Counted from the first letter of the stretch, positions 1 to 9,597 are shown. The stretch: 64,000 nucleotides of DNA from Streptomyces sp. Ru73 (GCF_002920575.1 NZ_PQSQ01000004.1:107172-171171); one strand, 5' to 3'. Notes: a model not told the origin generated them from the sequence alone. Numbers and translations: made by a program.

Positions 1-77
1 AGCACCGCGCTCGGTGATCCCTGAGCTTCTCCCACCCACCCTGCCGGCGTAGCGCCGCAGACCCACGGAGTGAACAC

Positions 78-1145
78 GTGAAGGCACTCGTCCTGGCCGG
101 AGGTGAAGGGACTCGGCTCCGGCCGATCACCCACACCTCTGCCAAGCAGATGGTCCCGGTGGCGAACAAGCCCGTCCTCTTCTACGGGCTCGAAGCCATC
201 GCGGACGCCGGCATCGAAGAGGTCGGCATCATCGTCGGCGACACCGCCCAGGAGATCCAGGAAGCGGTGGGCGACGGCTCGAAGATGGGGCTGCGCGTCA
301 CCTACATCCCACAGGAGCAGCCACTGGGGCTCGCCCATGCGGTGCTGATCGCCCGGGGCTTCCTCGGCGACGACGACTTCGTGATGTTCCTCGGTGACAA
401 CTTCATCCTCGGAGGCATCACCGGCATCGTGGACGCGTTCCGCAGGGAACGCCCCGACGCGCAGATCCTCCTGACCCAGGTCTCCGACCCCCGGGCTTTC
501 GGCGTGGCCGAACTCGACGCGTCGGGACGGGTGACCGGGCTCGAGGAGAAGCCGACCCATCCCAAGAGCGACCTCGCTCTGGTCGGCGTCTATCTCTTCA
601 CCCCCGCGGTCCACGAGGCGGTCCGGGCGATCACACCGTCATGGCGCGGCGAGCTCGAGATCACCCATGCCATCGAGTGGCTGATCCACCGGGGCAAGGA
701 CGTACGTTCCACGGAGATCTCCGGCTACTGGAAGGACACCGGAGGGGTCGAGGACATGCTGGAGGCCAACCGGACGGTGCTGGAGACCCTGGTCACCCGG
801 ATCGACGGCGACCTGGACGACGCCAGCGAGATCACCGGGCGGGTGGAGGTCGCCGAAGGCGCAGTGATCCGCGGATCCCGCATTGTCGGGCCCGCGGTCA
901 TCGGAGTCGGTACCTCGATCATCAACTCGTACGTCGGCCCCTTCACCTCGATCTCCGACCACTGCCGTGTGGAGGACAGCGAGATCGAGTTCTCGATCGT
1001 CCTCGGCGACTCCTCCATCACCGGTGTCCGCCGGCTGGAGTCCTCGCTCGTAGGGCGGAACGTTCAGGTCACCCCCGCGCCCCGGACCCGGGCGGCGCAC
1101 CGTCTCATCCTCGGCGACAACAGCAAGGTGCAGATCTCCTCATGA
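78..1145 (+). CDS. rmlA: Glucose-1-phosphate thymidylyltransferase, long (StrD/RmlA) type
   Basis: Makes dTDP-glucose from dTTP and glucose-1-phosphate, the first step of dTDP-rhamnose and deoxysugar synthesis in the cytoplasm. The nucleotidyltransferase signature LAGGEGTRLRP lies at residues 6-16, followed by the sugar-binding FLGDN motif. At 355 residues it is of the long form, whose C-terminal part looks like a left-handed beta-helix hexapeptide region (about residues 250-340), rather than the ~290-residue short RmlA. The GTG start at 78 has GGAG at 67-70. Its stop overlaps the start of rmlB by four bases (ATGA), so the two are translationally coupled. No rmlC or rmlD follows here, so the sugar nucleotide must be finished by genes elsewhere. 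Confidence 0.93.
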   Translation: MKALVLAGGEGTRLRPITHTSAKQMVPVANKPVLFYGLEAIADAGIEEVGIIVGDTAQEIQEAVGDGSKMGLRVTYIPQEQPLGLAHAVLIARGFLGDDDFVMFLGDNFILGGITGIVDAFRRERPDAQILLTQVSDPRAFGVAELDASGRVTGLEEKPTHPKSDLALVGVYLFTPAVHEAVRAITPSWRGELEITHAIEWLIHRGKDVRSTEISGYWKDTGGVEDMLEANRTVLETLVTRIDGDLDDASEITGRVEVAEGAVIRGSRIVGPAVIGVGTSIINSYVGPFTSISDHCRVEDSEIEFSIVLGDSSITGVRRLESSLVGRNVQVTPAPRTRAAHRLILGDNSKVQISS

Positions 1146-2128
1146 CGAACAGGATCCTGGTAACCGGCGGAGCCGGATTCATCGGCTCGCACTACGTCCG
1201 CACGCTGCTCGGCACCGACGGCCCCGGCGACGTCGGAGTCACCGTTCTCGACAAGCTCACGTACGCGGGCAACCCGGCCAATCTCGACGCGGTGCGCGAC
1301 CACCCCGGGTTCGCCTTCGAGCAGGGTGATGTCTGCGATGCCGCACTCGTGGACCGGCTGGTAGAGGAGCACGACCAGATCGTCCACTTCGCGGCCGAGA
1401 CCCATGTGGACCGTTCGATCACCGGCGCCGACCCCTTCGTACGGACGAACGTCGTGGGGACGCAGGTACTCCTCGACGCGGCTTCGCGGCACGGGATCGG
1501 CACCTTCGTTCACATCTCCACGGACGAGGTGTACGGCTCCGTCGACCACCCCTGCCTCGAAACGGAACCGCTGCACCCGACGTCCCCGTACTCGGCCTCC
1601 AAGGCCGCCGGCGACCTTCTCGCTCTCGCCTACCACCGCACCCACGGTCTGGACACGCGGATCCTGCGCTGCACCAACAACTTCGGGCACCACCAGTTCC
1701 CGGAGAAGGTCATACCGCTCTTCATCACCCACCTCCTCCAGGGCCGCAAAGTGCCGTTGTACGGCGACGGCCTCAACGTCCGGGAGTGGCTGCACATCGA
1801 CGACCACGTACGAGGCATCGAACTCGTACGGGCCCAGGGCAGACCCGGCGAGATCTACAACATCGGCGGCGGCACGGAGCTGTCCAACCGGGAGCTGACC
1901 CAGCGGCTGCTCACCGCGTGCGGTGCGGGCTGGGAGATGGTCGATCACGTCCCCGATCGCAAGGGGCATGACAGGCGCTACTCCGTCGACTTCACCAAGA
2001 TCCACACAGAGCTCGGATACCGGCCGCGTCGGGACTTCGACACGGCGCTGGCCGAGACCGTCGACTGGTACCGCGAGAACCGAGCCTGGTGGGAGCCGCT
2101 GCGCGCCCACGTCCCTGCCGCCGCCTGA
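1142..2128 (+). CDS. rmlB: dTDP-glucose 4,6-dehydratase
   Basis: Converts dTDP-glucose to dTDP-4-keto-6-deoxyglucose, the branch point for deoxysugars. It is an extended short-chain dehydrogenase of 328 residues. The Rossmann motif GGAGFIGS is at residues 8-15, the family-typical HFAAETHVDRSI segment is present, as is the catalytic YSASK (Tyr-x-x-x-Lys). The ATG at 1142 overlaps the rmlA stop. The rmlAB pair resembles strD-strE gene order, but no glycosyltransferase or polyketide gene is nearby, so use in cell-wall sugar or in an antibiotic sugar cannot be told from this window. Confidence 0.94.
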   Translation: MTNRILVTGGAGFIGSHYVRTLLGTDGPGDVGVTVLDKLTYAGNPANLDAVRDHPGFAFEQGDVCDAALVDRLVEEHDQIVHFAAETHVDRSITGADPFVRTNVVGTQVLLDAASRHGIGTFVHISTDEVYGSVDHPCLETEPLHPTSPYSASKAAGDLLALAYHRTHGLDTRILRCTNNFGHHQFPEKVIPLFITHLLQGRKVPLYGDGLNVREWLHIDDHVRGIELVRAQGRPGEIYNIGGGTELSNRELTQRLLTACGAGWEMVDHVPDRKGHDRRYSVDFTKIHTELGYRPRRDFDTALAETVDWYRENRAWWEPLRAHVPAAA

Positions 2129-2163
2129 CCCTGCCCCACCGGGGCCCTACCGAGGAGGCGGCC

Positions 2164-3672
2164 GTGGCAAGCCCGAGCCGACCGCACGACCGCAGCAATG
2201 ACGCCCCGCTGCGTCCACGGACCGGAGAGACGCGGCCCCATGAGGGGATGCATCCGCCGCCCGCGGAATTGGGTGGCGCCCTGGGGCCGGGAGCCCGACG
2301 TGGGTTCCTCACCCTGCTTGGCGTCGACCTCTGGGAGCGGTTCAGCTTCTACGGGATGAGCGCGATCCTGGTCCTCTACCTCACCGCGCCGCCTGCCAAT
2401 GGCGGCATGGGCATGGCACCCCGGACAGCCACCGCGCTGTTCGCCACGTACATGTCGCTGACCTTCATGGCCGGACTGCCCGGCGGCTGGCTGGCCGACC
2501 GGGTGCTCGGTGCGCGTCGGGCCGTGCTCCTGGGCGGCGCCCTCATCGCGGTGGGGCACGCCGTCCTCTCTGTTGGCTCCGCACCCACGCTCTACGCCGG
2601 GCTGGGGCTCATCATCGTGGGCACGGGCCTCGTCAAGCCTTCCCTTGCCGCCATGGTGGCTGCCGTCAGCGGCGGGGAGAAGCGCGAGGAGGCGTTCGGC
2701 CGCTTCTACATGTGCATCCAGGTGTCCGCGCTGCTCGCCCCCGTCGTCACCGGCCTGCTCGCCGAGAGGGTCGCCTGGCACCTCGGCTTCGCCGCCGCGG
2801 CGTTCGGCATGGCAGCAGGTCTGGCACAGTTCGGTGTCGGCCTCCGTGCCTTCGAAGAGGTCGGCCGCGCCCCGGCGCGCCCGCTTCCGCGGGAAGCGGT
2901 CCGGACCGCGGTCGAGCGGGCAGCCATGGTCCTGGCGGCCGTCGCCGTCACGGTCACCGCGGTCGCCCTCGGTGTGCTGCCTCTGCCCGCGGTGCTGGCA
3001 CTGCTGGGCCTGACCACCCTCGCCATGCCCTTCCTCTACCTGCGTACCCTCCGCCGCCGGATGCCTGTCGACAGCAAGCCGCTCGCGGCGTTCACGGCCG
3101 TGATGGGGGCCTCCGCCGCCTTCTGGATGATCTTCGCCCAGAGCGGTTCGGCGCTCGCTCTCTTCGCTGAGCGCCATACCGACCGCACCCTCCTCGGCTT
3201 TGACATACCGGCGAGCTGGCTCCAGTCGGTGCACCCCCTGTTCGTCCTGTTGCTGGCCCCGCTGGTGACGAAGTCGCGCGCCACCGTCCTCACAAAGGTC
3301 GCGGGCGCGTTGGGCGTGGCGGGCCTGAGCTTCGTCGTCATGGCCGTGGCCGCCCTGCGGGCCCAGGCCGGTCCGGTCTCCACGGCATGGCTGGTCGTGG
3401 TCTACCTGCTGTACTCCTTCGGCGAGATCGTCCTCGCTCCGGCCGGTCTCGCCCTCGCCGCCGCAGTCGCCCCGACGGGTTTCACCAGCCGGTTCCTCGG
3501 CCTCAACGGCATGTTCGCCGCAGTCGGCGTGGTGCTGGGCGGCCAGCTGTACCGGCTGACCGCGGTGCTCCCGCTGCCCGCCTACTTCCTGCTGCTGGGC
3601 ACCGCCGTACTCGCGGTCGGCACCACCGTGGCCGCCACGGCCCGCCGTCTGCGCTCCCACCTGCCGATCTGA
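2164..3672 (+). CDS. POT/PTR2-family proton-coupled oligopeptide transporter
   Basis: A 502-residue membrane protein expected to import di- and tripeptides with protons. The POT signature near the first helix reads DLWERFSFYG (residues 55-64); the usual ExxER has its first Glu changed to Asp. A second family segment, GTGLVKP, fits the PTR2 pattern. About 12-14 hydrophobic helices follow. GTG at 2164 is chosen because GAGGAGG stands just upstream and because a longer reading would overlap the end of rmlB. The N-terminal ~45 residues before the first helix are polar and longer than usual. Gap to rmlB is only 35 bp, so co-transcription is possible though no functional link is obvious. Confidence 0.85.
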   Translation: MASPSRPHDRSNDAPLRPRTGETRPHEGMHPPPAELGGALGPGARRGFLTLLGVDLWERFSFYGMSAILVLYLTAPPANGGMGMAPRTATALFATYMSLTFMAGLPGGWLADRVLGARRAVLLGGALIAVGHAVLSVGSAPTLYAGLGLIIVGTGLVKPSLAAMVAAVSGGEKREEAFGRFYMCIQVSALLAPVVTGLLAERVAWHLGFAAAAFGMAAGLAQFGVGLRAFEEVGRAPARPLPREAVRTAVERAAMVLAAVAVTVTAVALGVLPLPAVLALLGLTTLAMPFLYLRTLRRRMPVDSKPLAAFTAVMGASAAFWMIFAQSGSALALFAERHTDRTLLGFDIPASWLQSVHPLFVLLLAPLVTKSRATVLTKVAGALGVAGLSFVVMAVAALRAQAGPVSTAWLVVVYLLYSFGEIVLAPAGLALAAAVAPTGFTSRFLGLNGMFAAVGVVLGGQLYRLTAVLPLPAYFLLLGTAVLAVGTTVAATARRLRSHLPI

Positions 3673-3674
3673 TG

Positions 3675-3699
3675 GCCCGCCGCCTCACGCGGCGAGGGC
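3675..3699 (+). terminator. Possible terminator hairpin after the peptide transporter
   Basis: A GC-rich inverted repeat (GCCC-GCCGC, loop CTCAC, GCGGC-GA-GGGC) starts three bases after the transporter stop. It has a two-base bulge and no U-tract, which is common in actinomycetes. It is weakly supported on its own. Confidence 0.4.
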
Positions 3700-3984
3700 A
3701 AGTCGTCCAGGAAGTGGAACAGGCGGTCGGCTTCGACCACACCGAGGCGCGCGGCTACCGGGCCGGCCGACTGCGGCCATCCCCAGGATGCAGCGGCTTC
3801 TCATCGTGAGCACACGGCGCAGACAACAAGTCCCGGACTCCGCGCTCCACTTGGTCCGGCCCGATGGGCGACGAAGCCATCAGGCCCCGAGCCCGGCACC
3901 ACTGCCGCGCACGCCTCGAACCCATGTAATGACCGTGCGTGCCAGGCTGCGAGTCCGACGGCCGTAACGGCCGCGTCCGATTCG
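3700..3984. other. Intergenic region without recognisable gene
   Basis: Between the transporter and the convergent TetR gene. I find no coding frame with protein-like composition, no repeat and no RNA gene here. Confidence 0.5.
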
Positions 3985-4569
3985 TTACGCGCGCACCGCC
4001 TGCGACAGGGCGTCGACGGTCACGCCCACGATGGCCAGGAGCTGCGCCCGGCTCGCCCCGGCCCTGCTCATGACGGCGAGCGACTGGTTCACGGCCGCCG
4101 CGTGCAGTGCGAAGGTCTCTGCGTCCTGGTCGGTCAGCCGGCCGGCCTTCAGCGCGGCGCGCAGGCGCCGGCGCTGGAAGCCGAGCGCCTGCTCGGTGTG
4201 CGCCGCGACGCTCGGACTCAGCGCTGGGATCGCCATGGCCGACTGGGCGATCAGGCATCCGTCAGGTACTTCGGGATCGGCGATGCGCTCGAGGGTGACG
4301 TCGAAGAACGCACGAACGGCGGCCACGGGGTCCGAGGCCGCACACGACAGGGCGGCGTCGTACTTCTCGCCATAGCGCGCGGCGTAGCGATCCAGGCAGC
4401 GCAGGAAGAGTGTGTCCTTGTCGCCGAGGGAGGAGTAGATGGAACTGCGGTTCAGGCCGGTTGCCCGGGACAAATCACCCAATGAGGTGTCGGCGTAGCC
4501 GTCGCGCCAGAACTGGATCATCGCGGCGTCGAGCGCCGCGTCCATGTCGAACTGCTTCTTGCCTGCCAC
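3985..4569 (-). CDS. TetR/AcrR-family transcriptional regulator
   Basis: A 194-residue DNA-binding repressor. The N-terminal helix-turn-helix (about residues 28-50, with the segment TSLGDLSRATGLNRSSIYSS) is typical of TetR, followed by a helical ligand domain with an alanine-rich C-terminus like AcrR/Pfam C-terminal 16 types. I chose the GTG at 4569, which has AAGGAAG seven bases upstream; the ATG further upstream at 4644 would lie inside the palindrome described next. The gene is divergent from the alpha/beta hydrolase at 4796, with the presumed operator between them, so autoregulation and control of the hydrolase are likely. The ligand is unknown. Confidence 0.87.
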   Translation of the reverse strand: MAGKKQFDMDAALDAAMIQFWRDGYADTSLGDLSRATGLNRSSIYSSLGDKDTLFLRCLDRYAARYGEKYDAALSCAASDPVAAVRAFFDVTLERIADPEVPDGCLIAQSAMAIPALSPSVAAHTEQALGFQRRRLRAALKAGRLTDQDAETFALHAAAVNQSLAVMSRAGASRAQLLAIVGVTVDALSQAVRA

Positions 4570-4624
4570 GCGGGCACTTCCTTGCCGGTGCTCGATGGTT
4601 CGTACGGTGTTGCGCACCATTCTA

Positions 4625-4646
4625 TCTTGAACTGACCGGTTCAAGA
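4625..4646. promoter_or_regulatory. Palindromic TetR operator candidate
   Basis: An 8-bp inverted repeat, TCTTGAAC and GTTCAAGA, separated by six bases. It sits 55 bp before the TetR start and 150 bp before the hydrolase start, the standard place for a TetR-controlled divergent promoter. The assignment to this regulator is by position. Confidence 0.65.
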
Positions 4647-4795
4647 TGTGTTAGCTTTCCAGTGTGGCGGTCATGGCGAGGCATGCGGCGCACTTCGCGC
4701 ACCACGCGGTCCGCAAGAAACACACCACGTGGTCCCAGCCACCGCCGTCAGCTGCACCGTCCCCACCGCACACCTCACACCGACGGAGGATCCCC

Positions 4796-5734
4796 GTGAC
4801 CGGCCCGGCAACCAGTACTCCGCATGTCTCCGAAAGCAACCCCGTCCGCGACCTGCCCCTGCAGCATCTGCCCGGATTCACTCACCGCTGGGTCGACGCG
4901 GACGGCGTCCGCCTTCATGCCGTCGAAGGCGGACGGCCGAGCGGCCCGGCCGTCGTCCTGCTCGCCGGCTTCCCGCAAACCTGGTGGGCCTGGCGAAAGG
5001 TGATGCCCGGCCTCACCCACCGGTTCCGCGTCATCGCGATCGACCTGCCGGGTCAGGGCCACTCCGAGCGTCCGGAGCGCAGCTACGACACGCACACGGT
5101 CGCCGCACACGTCCACACCGCCGTGCAGGCTCTCGGAGTGTCGACCTACTCCCTGGTCGCCCACGACATCGGTGCCTGGGTCGCCTTCTCCCTCGCCCTC
5201 AATTTCGAGAGCCACCTGCACGGGGTCGCACTGCTCGACGCCGGAATTCCCGGTATCACTCTCCCGGAGGCGATTCCCACCGACCCTGAACGGGCGTGGA
5301 AAACCTGGCACTTCGCGTTCCACACCGTGCCCGACCTGCCCGAGACGCTGCTTGCCGGCCGCGAACGCGAGTACGTCGGCTGGTTCCTGAAGGTGAAGGC
5401 CCTGGCTCCCGACACGTTCGACGACGCCGAGCTCGACCACTACGCGGCGGCCGTCGCCGCCGACGGCGGCCTGCGCGCTTCCCTCGCGTACTACCGAGAC
5501 GCCGCGGAGTCGGCGCGCAAGAACCGGGAGGCGCTCAAGCGGCGGCACCTGACCGTGCCCGTCCTCGGAATCTCCAGCAGCCACGGCTCCGTTCCGGACA
5601 TGGCAGCCTCCCTCAGCCCGTGGGCCGACAACACCGCCCGAGTCGTCGTGCCCGACGCCGGACACTTCATCCCCGACGAGCAGCCCGAAGCCGTCGCTGC
5701 CGCGATAGCGGACTTCATCTCCGCCGACGACTGA
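4796..5734 (+). CDS. Alpha/beta hydrolase of the epoxide hydrolase/haloalkane dehalogenase type
   Basis: A 312-residue cytoplasmic hydrolase. The oxyanion-side segment GFPQTWW is at about residue 58, and the nucleophile elbow reads AHDIGA with Asp124 as nucleophile rather than Ser. Asp in a V-A-H-D-x-G context is typical of epoxide hydrolases, haloalkane dehalogenases and fluoroacetate dehalogenases, which work through an ester intermediate. A C-terminal GHFIPDEQP supplies the His. GTG 4796 is preferred over the upstream ATG because GGAGGA lies five bases before it. It is divergent from, and probably repressed by, the adjacent TetR protein. The substrate cannot be deduced. Confidence 0.82.
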   Translation: MTGPATSTPHVSESNPVRDLPLQHLPGFTHRWVDADGVRLHAVEGGRPSGPAVVLLAGFPQTWWAWRKVMPGLTHRFRVIAIDLPGQGHSERPERSYDTHTVAAHVHTAVQALGVSTYSLVAHDIGAWVAFSLALNFESHLHGVALLDAGIPGITLPEAIPTDPERAWKTWHFAFHTVPDLPETLLAGREREYVGWFLKVKALAPDTFDDAELDHYAAAVAADGGLRASLAYYRDAAESARKNREALKRRHLTVPVLGISSSHGSVPDMAASLSPWADNTARVVVPDAGHFIPDEQPEAVAAAIADFISADD

Positions 5735-5897
5735 CACCCGCGTAATGCCAAGCTGGATTCGCGGGGCAGCATCATTGTTCTGAGCGATGATCTCAACGGG
5801 CCAACGGCCCCTGGGTACAGGTCGACGACACCGCCGAGGGGTGTCGCTCCGCGAAGCGCACGCCGCAGTCCCCTCGCGTGAGCCGGCCGCACGCGTG

Positions 5898-6595
5898 TCA
5901 GTTGCTCGGCACGGAATCCGCCGACGGCTGCGTTTCCTGCGTGGCGGCCCAGGAGGCGAGCAGGCGGAGGCCTTCTTCGGAAGGGGAGGCGGGTTCGGCG
6001 GTGTAGACGGTGAGGGTGAGGCCGGGGTCGGCGGCCATCTCCAGGCCCTCGTAGGCAACGGTGAGCTCACCCACGGCGGAGTGGTGGAAACGCTTCGTCC
6101 CGGCGCCGTGAAGGCGGACGTTGTGGGCGCCCCAGCGGGTACGGAATTCCTCACTGCGGGTGGACAGCTCGCCGATGAGGTCGTGCAGGTCTTTGTCGTG
6201 CGGGTTGCGGCCGGCTTCGGTGCGCAGATGGTGTCGGCGGCGGAGTCCCAGTCGGGGGAGAATCGCCGGGAGACCGGGGCGGGAAAGTGGAAGCGGGCGA
6301 AGTTCGGCGGCCGGCAGCTGCTGTGGTAGACGTCGCGGTAGAAGCCGCGGGCCAGCCGATTCGCGGCGAGCAGGACCATGCGGCCGTTGCGGACGAAGGC
6401 CGGTGCTTCGGTGATCGCGTCCAGGGTCCATCGCAGGCTGCGGTGTGGTGTCCGCTGTCCCTTGGTGCGTCGGCGCCGGGGCCTGGTGAGGGCCTCAGTG
6501 CCGTCGGCGGTCTGGGCCGGATGGAGGAGGTGGGCGCGTTCGGCGTCGTCGAGCTGGAGGGCGCGGGCGACGGCTTCGATACCCGCCCCCCGCAC
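5898..6595 (-). pseudogene. Broken MmyB-type helix-turn-helix regulator
   Basis: Two minus-strand frames together spell the ligand-binding part of an XRE/MmyB-family regulator. The first (about 6595-6230) gives the family segment AVARALQLDDAERAHL and continues to DWDSAADT. The second (about 6230-5898) carries on with LRTEAGRNPHDKDLHDL to the C-terminus. A small deletion near 6230 shifts the frame. The N-terminal DNA-binding domain that should precede residue AVARAL is absent, since 80 bp further on the MBL-fold gene ends. It is therefore both truncated and frameshifted. A sequencing error could explain the frameshift but not the missing N-terminus. Confidence 0.75.
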
Positions 6596-6675
6596 CACTC
6601 TGCCGCCGCAGTCTCCGCAGCCTCCGCCAGGACCGTCAGGGCAGGCTTCGCCACAGCCCGCTGGCACTGCGTGGG

Positions 6676-7572
6676 CTACGCGGCGCGGAAACGCCCTGGT
6701 GCCACCTCCGCGACCCGTCCTTCGCGCAGCAGCCGGTCCAGGTGACGTACCGCCGTTCTCCGCTCCACCGGGCGTACCTGTGCTCCTTCGACGTGCGGAC
6801 GGTAGACCAGGCGGTGATCGACGATCTCCTCGACGGTTCGGGGTTCGCTGAGGAGGGCCAGGAGGGTTGCCTCCCGCTCCTTCACCACGCCGGCGAAGGC
6901 GTCGAGCCGGCGCCGGAACTCGGCCGCGCCCTCGATCACGCCCTTCTGGTGGGAGGTGCCGTACCAGCGCGCGTCGATCTCCCGGCACCGGCGCATCGAC
7001 GCCTCGAAGTCCACGAGGCTGCTGCCCACGTCGCCGTAGTACGGCCCGAACGACGTCAGGTCGATGTCCGCGATGAAGAGGAAGCCGTCGGGCTCGATCA
7101 GGAAGCCGCTGTGGCCTGCGGTGTGGCCGGGGAGGTGCACGACGGTGACGGTGCGTCCGCCCAGGTCGAAGACGGTGCCGTCGGCGAACCCCGTGGCGTC
7201 CGGACGGCCGTGCACGTGGAAGTGGTCCCGCAGCCCCCTGTCGGCCTCGTCGACCGCCTCGGGTGCGAGACCGAATCCGGCGACCAGGGCCTCGCGGGAG
7301 CGCAGCGCGTCGAGATCCCCGTGGTGGACGTGGACCGGCACCGTGTAGCTGCCGAGACCTGCGATGTGGTCCTCGTGGGCATGGCTGACGAGGACCACGT
7401 CCGCGGGCGGCGCGTCCTCGACGAGTGACAGCGAGGGGTCGACGACCAGTGATGCGGTGGTGCCGCGTACGAGCAGTGAATTGCTGTACGGGTAGGCGCC
7501 CCGCTTCGGGCCGACGAGCACGTTGACCTCACCGAATTCCACTGCCGTGTATCCGGTTGAGCGCGTTTCCAT
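6676..7572 (-). CDS. Metallo-beta-lactamase-fold hydrolase
   Basis: A 298-residue member of the MBL superfamily. The metal-binding motif HxHxDH is present as SHAHEDH (His64, His66, Asp68, His69), with further His in HLPGHTAGH and an Asp in FIADIDLTSFGP. A C-terminal winged-helix-like extension (about residues 215-298, with TAVRHLDRLLREGRVAEV) resembles the LACTB2/BLACT_WH arrangement. The ATG at 7572 has AGAAGGAGGTCGCC upstream. Possible roles are thioester or lactone hydrolysis; the family is too broad to choose. It stands alone on the minus strand with a 460-bp upstream gap. Confidence 0.85.
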   Translation of the reverse strand: METRSTGYTAVEFGEVNVLVGPKRGAYPYSNSLLVRGTTASLVVDPSLSLVEDAPPADVVLVSHAHEDHIAGLGSYTVPVHVHHGDLDALRSREALVAGFGLAPEAVDEADRGLRDHFHVHGRPDATGFADGTVFDLGGRTVTVVHLPGHTAGHSGFLIEPDGFLFIADIDLTSFGPYYGDVGSSLVDFEASMRRCREIDARWYGTSHQKGVIEGAAEFRRRLDAFAGVVKEREATLLALLSEPRTVEEIVDHRLVYRPHVEGAQVRPVERRTAVRHLDRLLREGRVAEVAPGRFRAA

Positions 7573-8034
7573 GGTGGCGACCTCCTTCTGTTCGCTTCCG
7601 TCGGTCGTCCGACATCCGATCGAACGCCCACACCACACGCAACACCGGAGAGTTGAAGACGAGTGCGGGAGCGAACCGCGGCCGTCGCTCCACCGATCCG
7701 ACCTGGGAGCCCAGTGTCGGAACGGGCATCATCCGCCGGTTCACCACTGTTGTCGGGCGGAACGCGCGGCAGTGGGACCTGTTGGCCGTTATCAGCGGAA
7801 CCTGTTGGCCGTCATCGCGATGAAGGAAGGCTTCCGCCTTCGCGCCAGGATCATCGGCGCCGTCCCGGAACGAGTGCGCCAGGGCGCCCTGGTACGGCCG
7901 GCCACCTGCGACGGGTTGCGTTCCCAGGAGGTCGCCTTTCAGCTCTGCGACGCACCGTACTCCCGGTGGGGCTGTTGGTCCGCGAGCACCGGCAGGTCCG
8001 GTGCCGACCACGGTGGGTGCGTACGCCTGGCGTG
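7573..8034. other. Intergenic region with a short direct repeat
   Basis: Upstream region of the MBL-fold gene and downstream of the CoA ligase. No protein-like frame was found. A 17-bp near-identical direct repeat beginning ACCTGTTGGCCGT is at 7777-7793 and 7800-7816 (23-bp period, one mismatch). The function is unknown. Confidence 0.5.
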
Positions 8035-9597
8035 TCACTGCTGCGTACTGCGGGCCAGTTCGCGCTTGAGGATCTTTCCGGTGGCGGTCATCGGCAGGCT
8101 GGGGACGAATTCGATGATGCGCGGGTACTTGTAAGATGCCATCTCTTTCCTGGCCCAGGCGACGAGATCGTCGGAGGTGAGGGAGGAACCGGGCTGGAGG
8201 ATGACGAAGGCCTTGACCTCTTCGCCGTGGCTGGCGTGAGGCACCCCGATGACGGCGGCCAGGCTGACGTCCGGGTGCCGCATCAGGACTTCTTCGACCT
8301 CGCGCGGATAGACGTTGAAGCCTCCTCTGATGATGAGGTCCTTTGACCGGTCGACGATGTAGTAGAAACCGTCCTCGTCGCGCCGTGCGAGATCGCCGGT
8401 GCGGAGCCAGCCATCGCGGATGACCTCGGCGGTGGCCTCCGGCCTGCCGTAGTAGCCCTTCATCACGTTGTGGCCCTTGACCGCGATTTCGCCGACCTGG
8501 CCGCTGCCGGTCACCTCGGTCCAGTCGTCGTCGATGAGCTTCAGTTCGACGCCCCAGACGGGAACTCCGATCGATCCCGGGCGCGGGTCGAGATCAGGGT
8601 CGCTGAATGTCGCGACGGGAGAAGTCTCCGACAGACCGTATCCCTCGAGCACCGTGATCCCCAGGCGCCGTCTGACCTGGTGTGCGGTCTCCATGGGGAG
8701 TGCGGCACCGCCGGAGATGCCGATCCGGAGGTTGCTCGCGATGCGCTTGACGTCGACGTCGTCGGTGAGCGCGTTCAGGAGCCCCCACCACATGGTGGGC
8801 ACGCCGGCGAAGAACGTGATGGGCTCGCGGCCCATCAGGTCGACGACCTCGCGCGCATCGAAGCGCGGAACGAGGTGGAGAGTGGCGGCCATCGAAAAGC
8901 CCGCGTGCAGCTGGACCGTGGCACCGAAGGTGTGGAAGAGCGGAAGGCAGACCAGGTGGCTGTCGGAGGCTGGTGTACTGCGGAACAGCCGGTTGCATGC
9001 CAGCACGTTCATCACCGTGTTGGCGTGCGACAGCTCGGCGCCCTTGGCCTGTCCGGTGGTCCCGGAGGTGTAGAGGACGGCCGCCGTGTCCGTGGGCTCG
9101 GTCGTTACCGAGTCGAACGTTGTGCCATGGCCGGCCAGGGCGCTGCCGAGCGTCTCGGCGCCGTCGAGGGGGCTGGGAGCGGCGGGGCCATCGGTGATCA
9201 GGAAGAAGTGCTCGACCGCCTCGACCTGCTGGAAGCCGGCGAAGCCTTCGGCGCCCATGGGCAACTCGGGGGTGCCTTCGAAGCAGAAGTACGCCCTTAC
9301 GCCGGCGTCGTCCAGGTGGTAGGCGATCTCGCGGCTTTTCAGCAGCACGTTGAGCGGGACGACAGCTGCGCCGGCCTTGAGGATGCCGTAGTAGACGATC
9401 GGGAAGTGCGGCAGGTTCGGACAGCTGAGGGCCACTCTGTCGCCGGGGCGGATCCCGCGCGCCACGAGCAGGTTCGCGACTTGGTTGGCCGCGGCGTTCA
9501 CCTGGCGGTACGTCAGGCGGGCCGGGCCCAGTACGACAGCTTCGCGGTCGGGGTACTTGCGGGCGGAGTCTTCGAGCAGGATCGACAGGTTCAACAT
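8035..9597 (-). CDS. Class I AMP-forming acyl-CoA synthetase
   Basis: A 520-residue ATP-dependent carboxylate:CoA ligase acting in the cytoplasm. The adenylation P-loop reads YTSGTTGQAKG, the hinge region is YGRPEATAEVIRDGWLRTGDLA, and the C-terminal catalytic lysine lies in TATGKILKREL. Length and motifs match long/medium-chain fatty acyl-CoA ligases (FadD-like). GAGGAATC precedes the ATG at 9597. It is the last gene of the leftward operon that starts with the BVMO-like gene at 14.7 kb. In the proposed pathway it could activate the dicarboxylic or hydroxy acid formed after ring opening, but this is inference from context. Confidence 0.88.
   Translation of the reverse strand: MLNLSILLEDSARKYPDREAVVLGPARLTYRQVNAAANQVANLLVARGIRPGDRVALSCPNLPHFPIVYYGILKAGAAVVPLNVLLKSREIAYHLDDAGVRAYFCFEGTPELPMGAEGFAGFQQVEAVEHFFLITDGPAAPSPLDGAETLGSALAGHGTTFDSVTTEPTDTAAVLYTSGTTGQAKGAELSHANTVMNVLACNRLFRSTPASDSHLVCLPLFHTFGATVQLHAGFSMAATLHLVPRFDAREVVDLMGREPITFFAGVPTMWWGLLNALTDDVDVKRIASNLRIGISGGAALPMETAHQVRRRLGITVLEGYGLSETSPVATFSDPDLDPRPGSIGVPVWGVELKLIDDDWTEVTGSGQVGEIAVKGHNVMKGYYGRPEATAEVIRDGWLRTGDLARRDEDGFYYIVDRSKDLIIRGGFNVYPREVEEVLMRHPDVSLAAVIGVPHASHGEEVKAFVILQPGSSLTSDDLVAWARKEMASYKYPRIIEFVPSLPMTATGKILKRELARSTQQ

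Noticed and set aside
1978..3660. Long open frame opposite the peptide transporter
   Set aside because: Composition is Gly/Arg/Glu/His-rich and repetitive with no motif; it is the antisense shadow of a high-GC gene.
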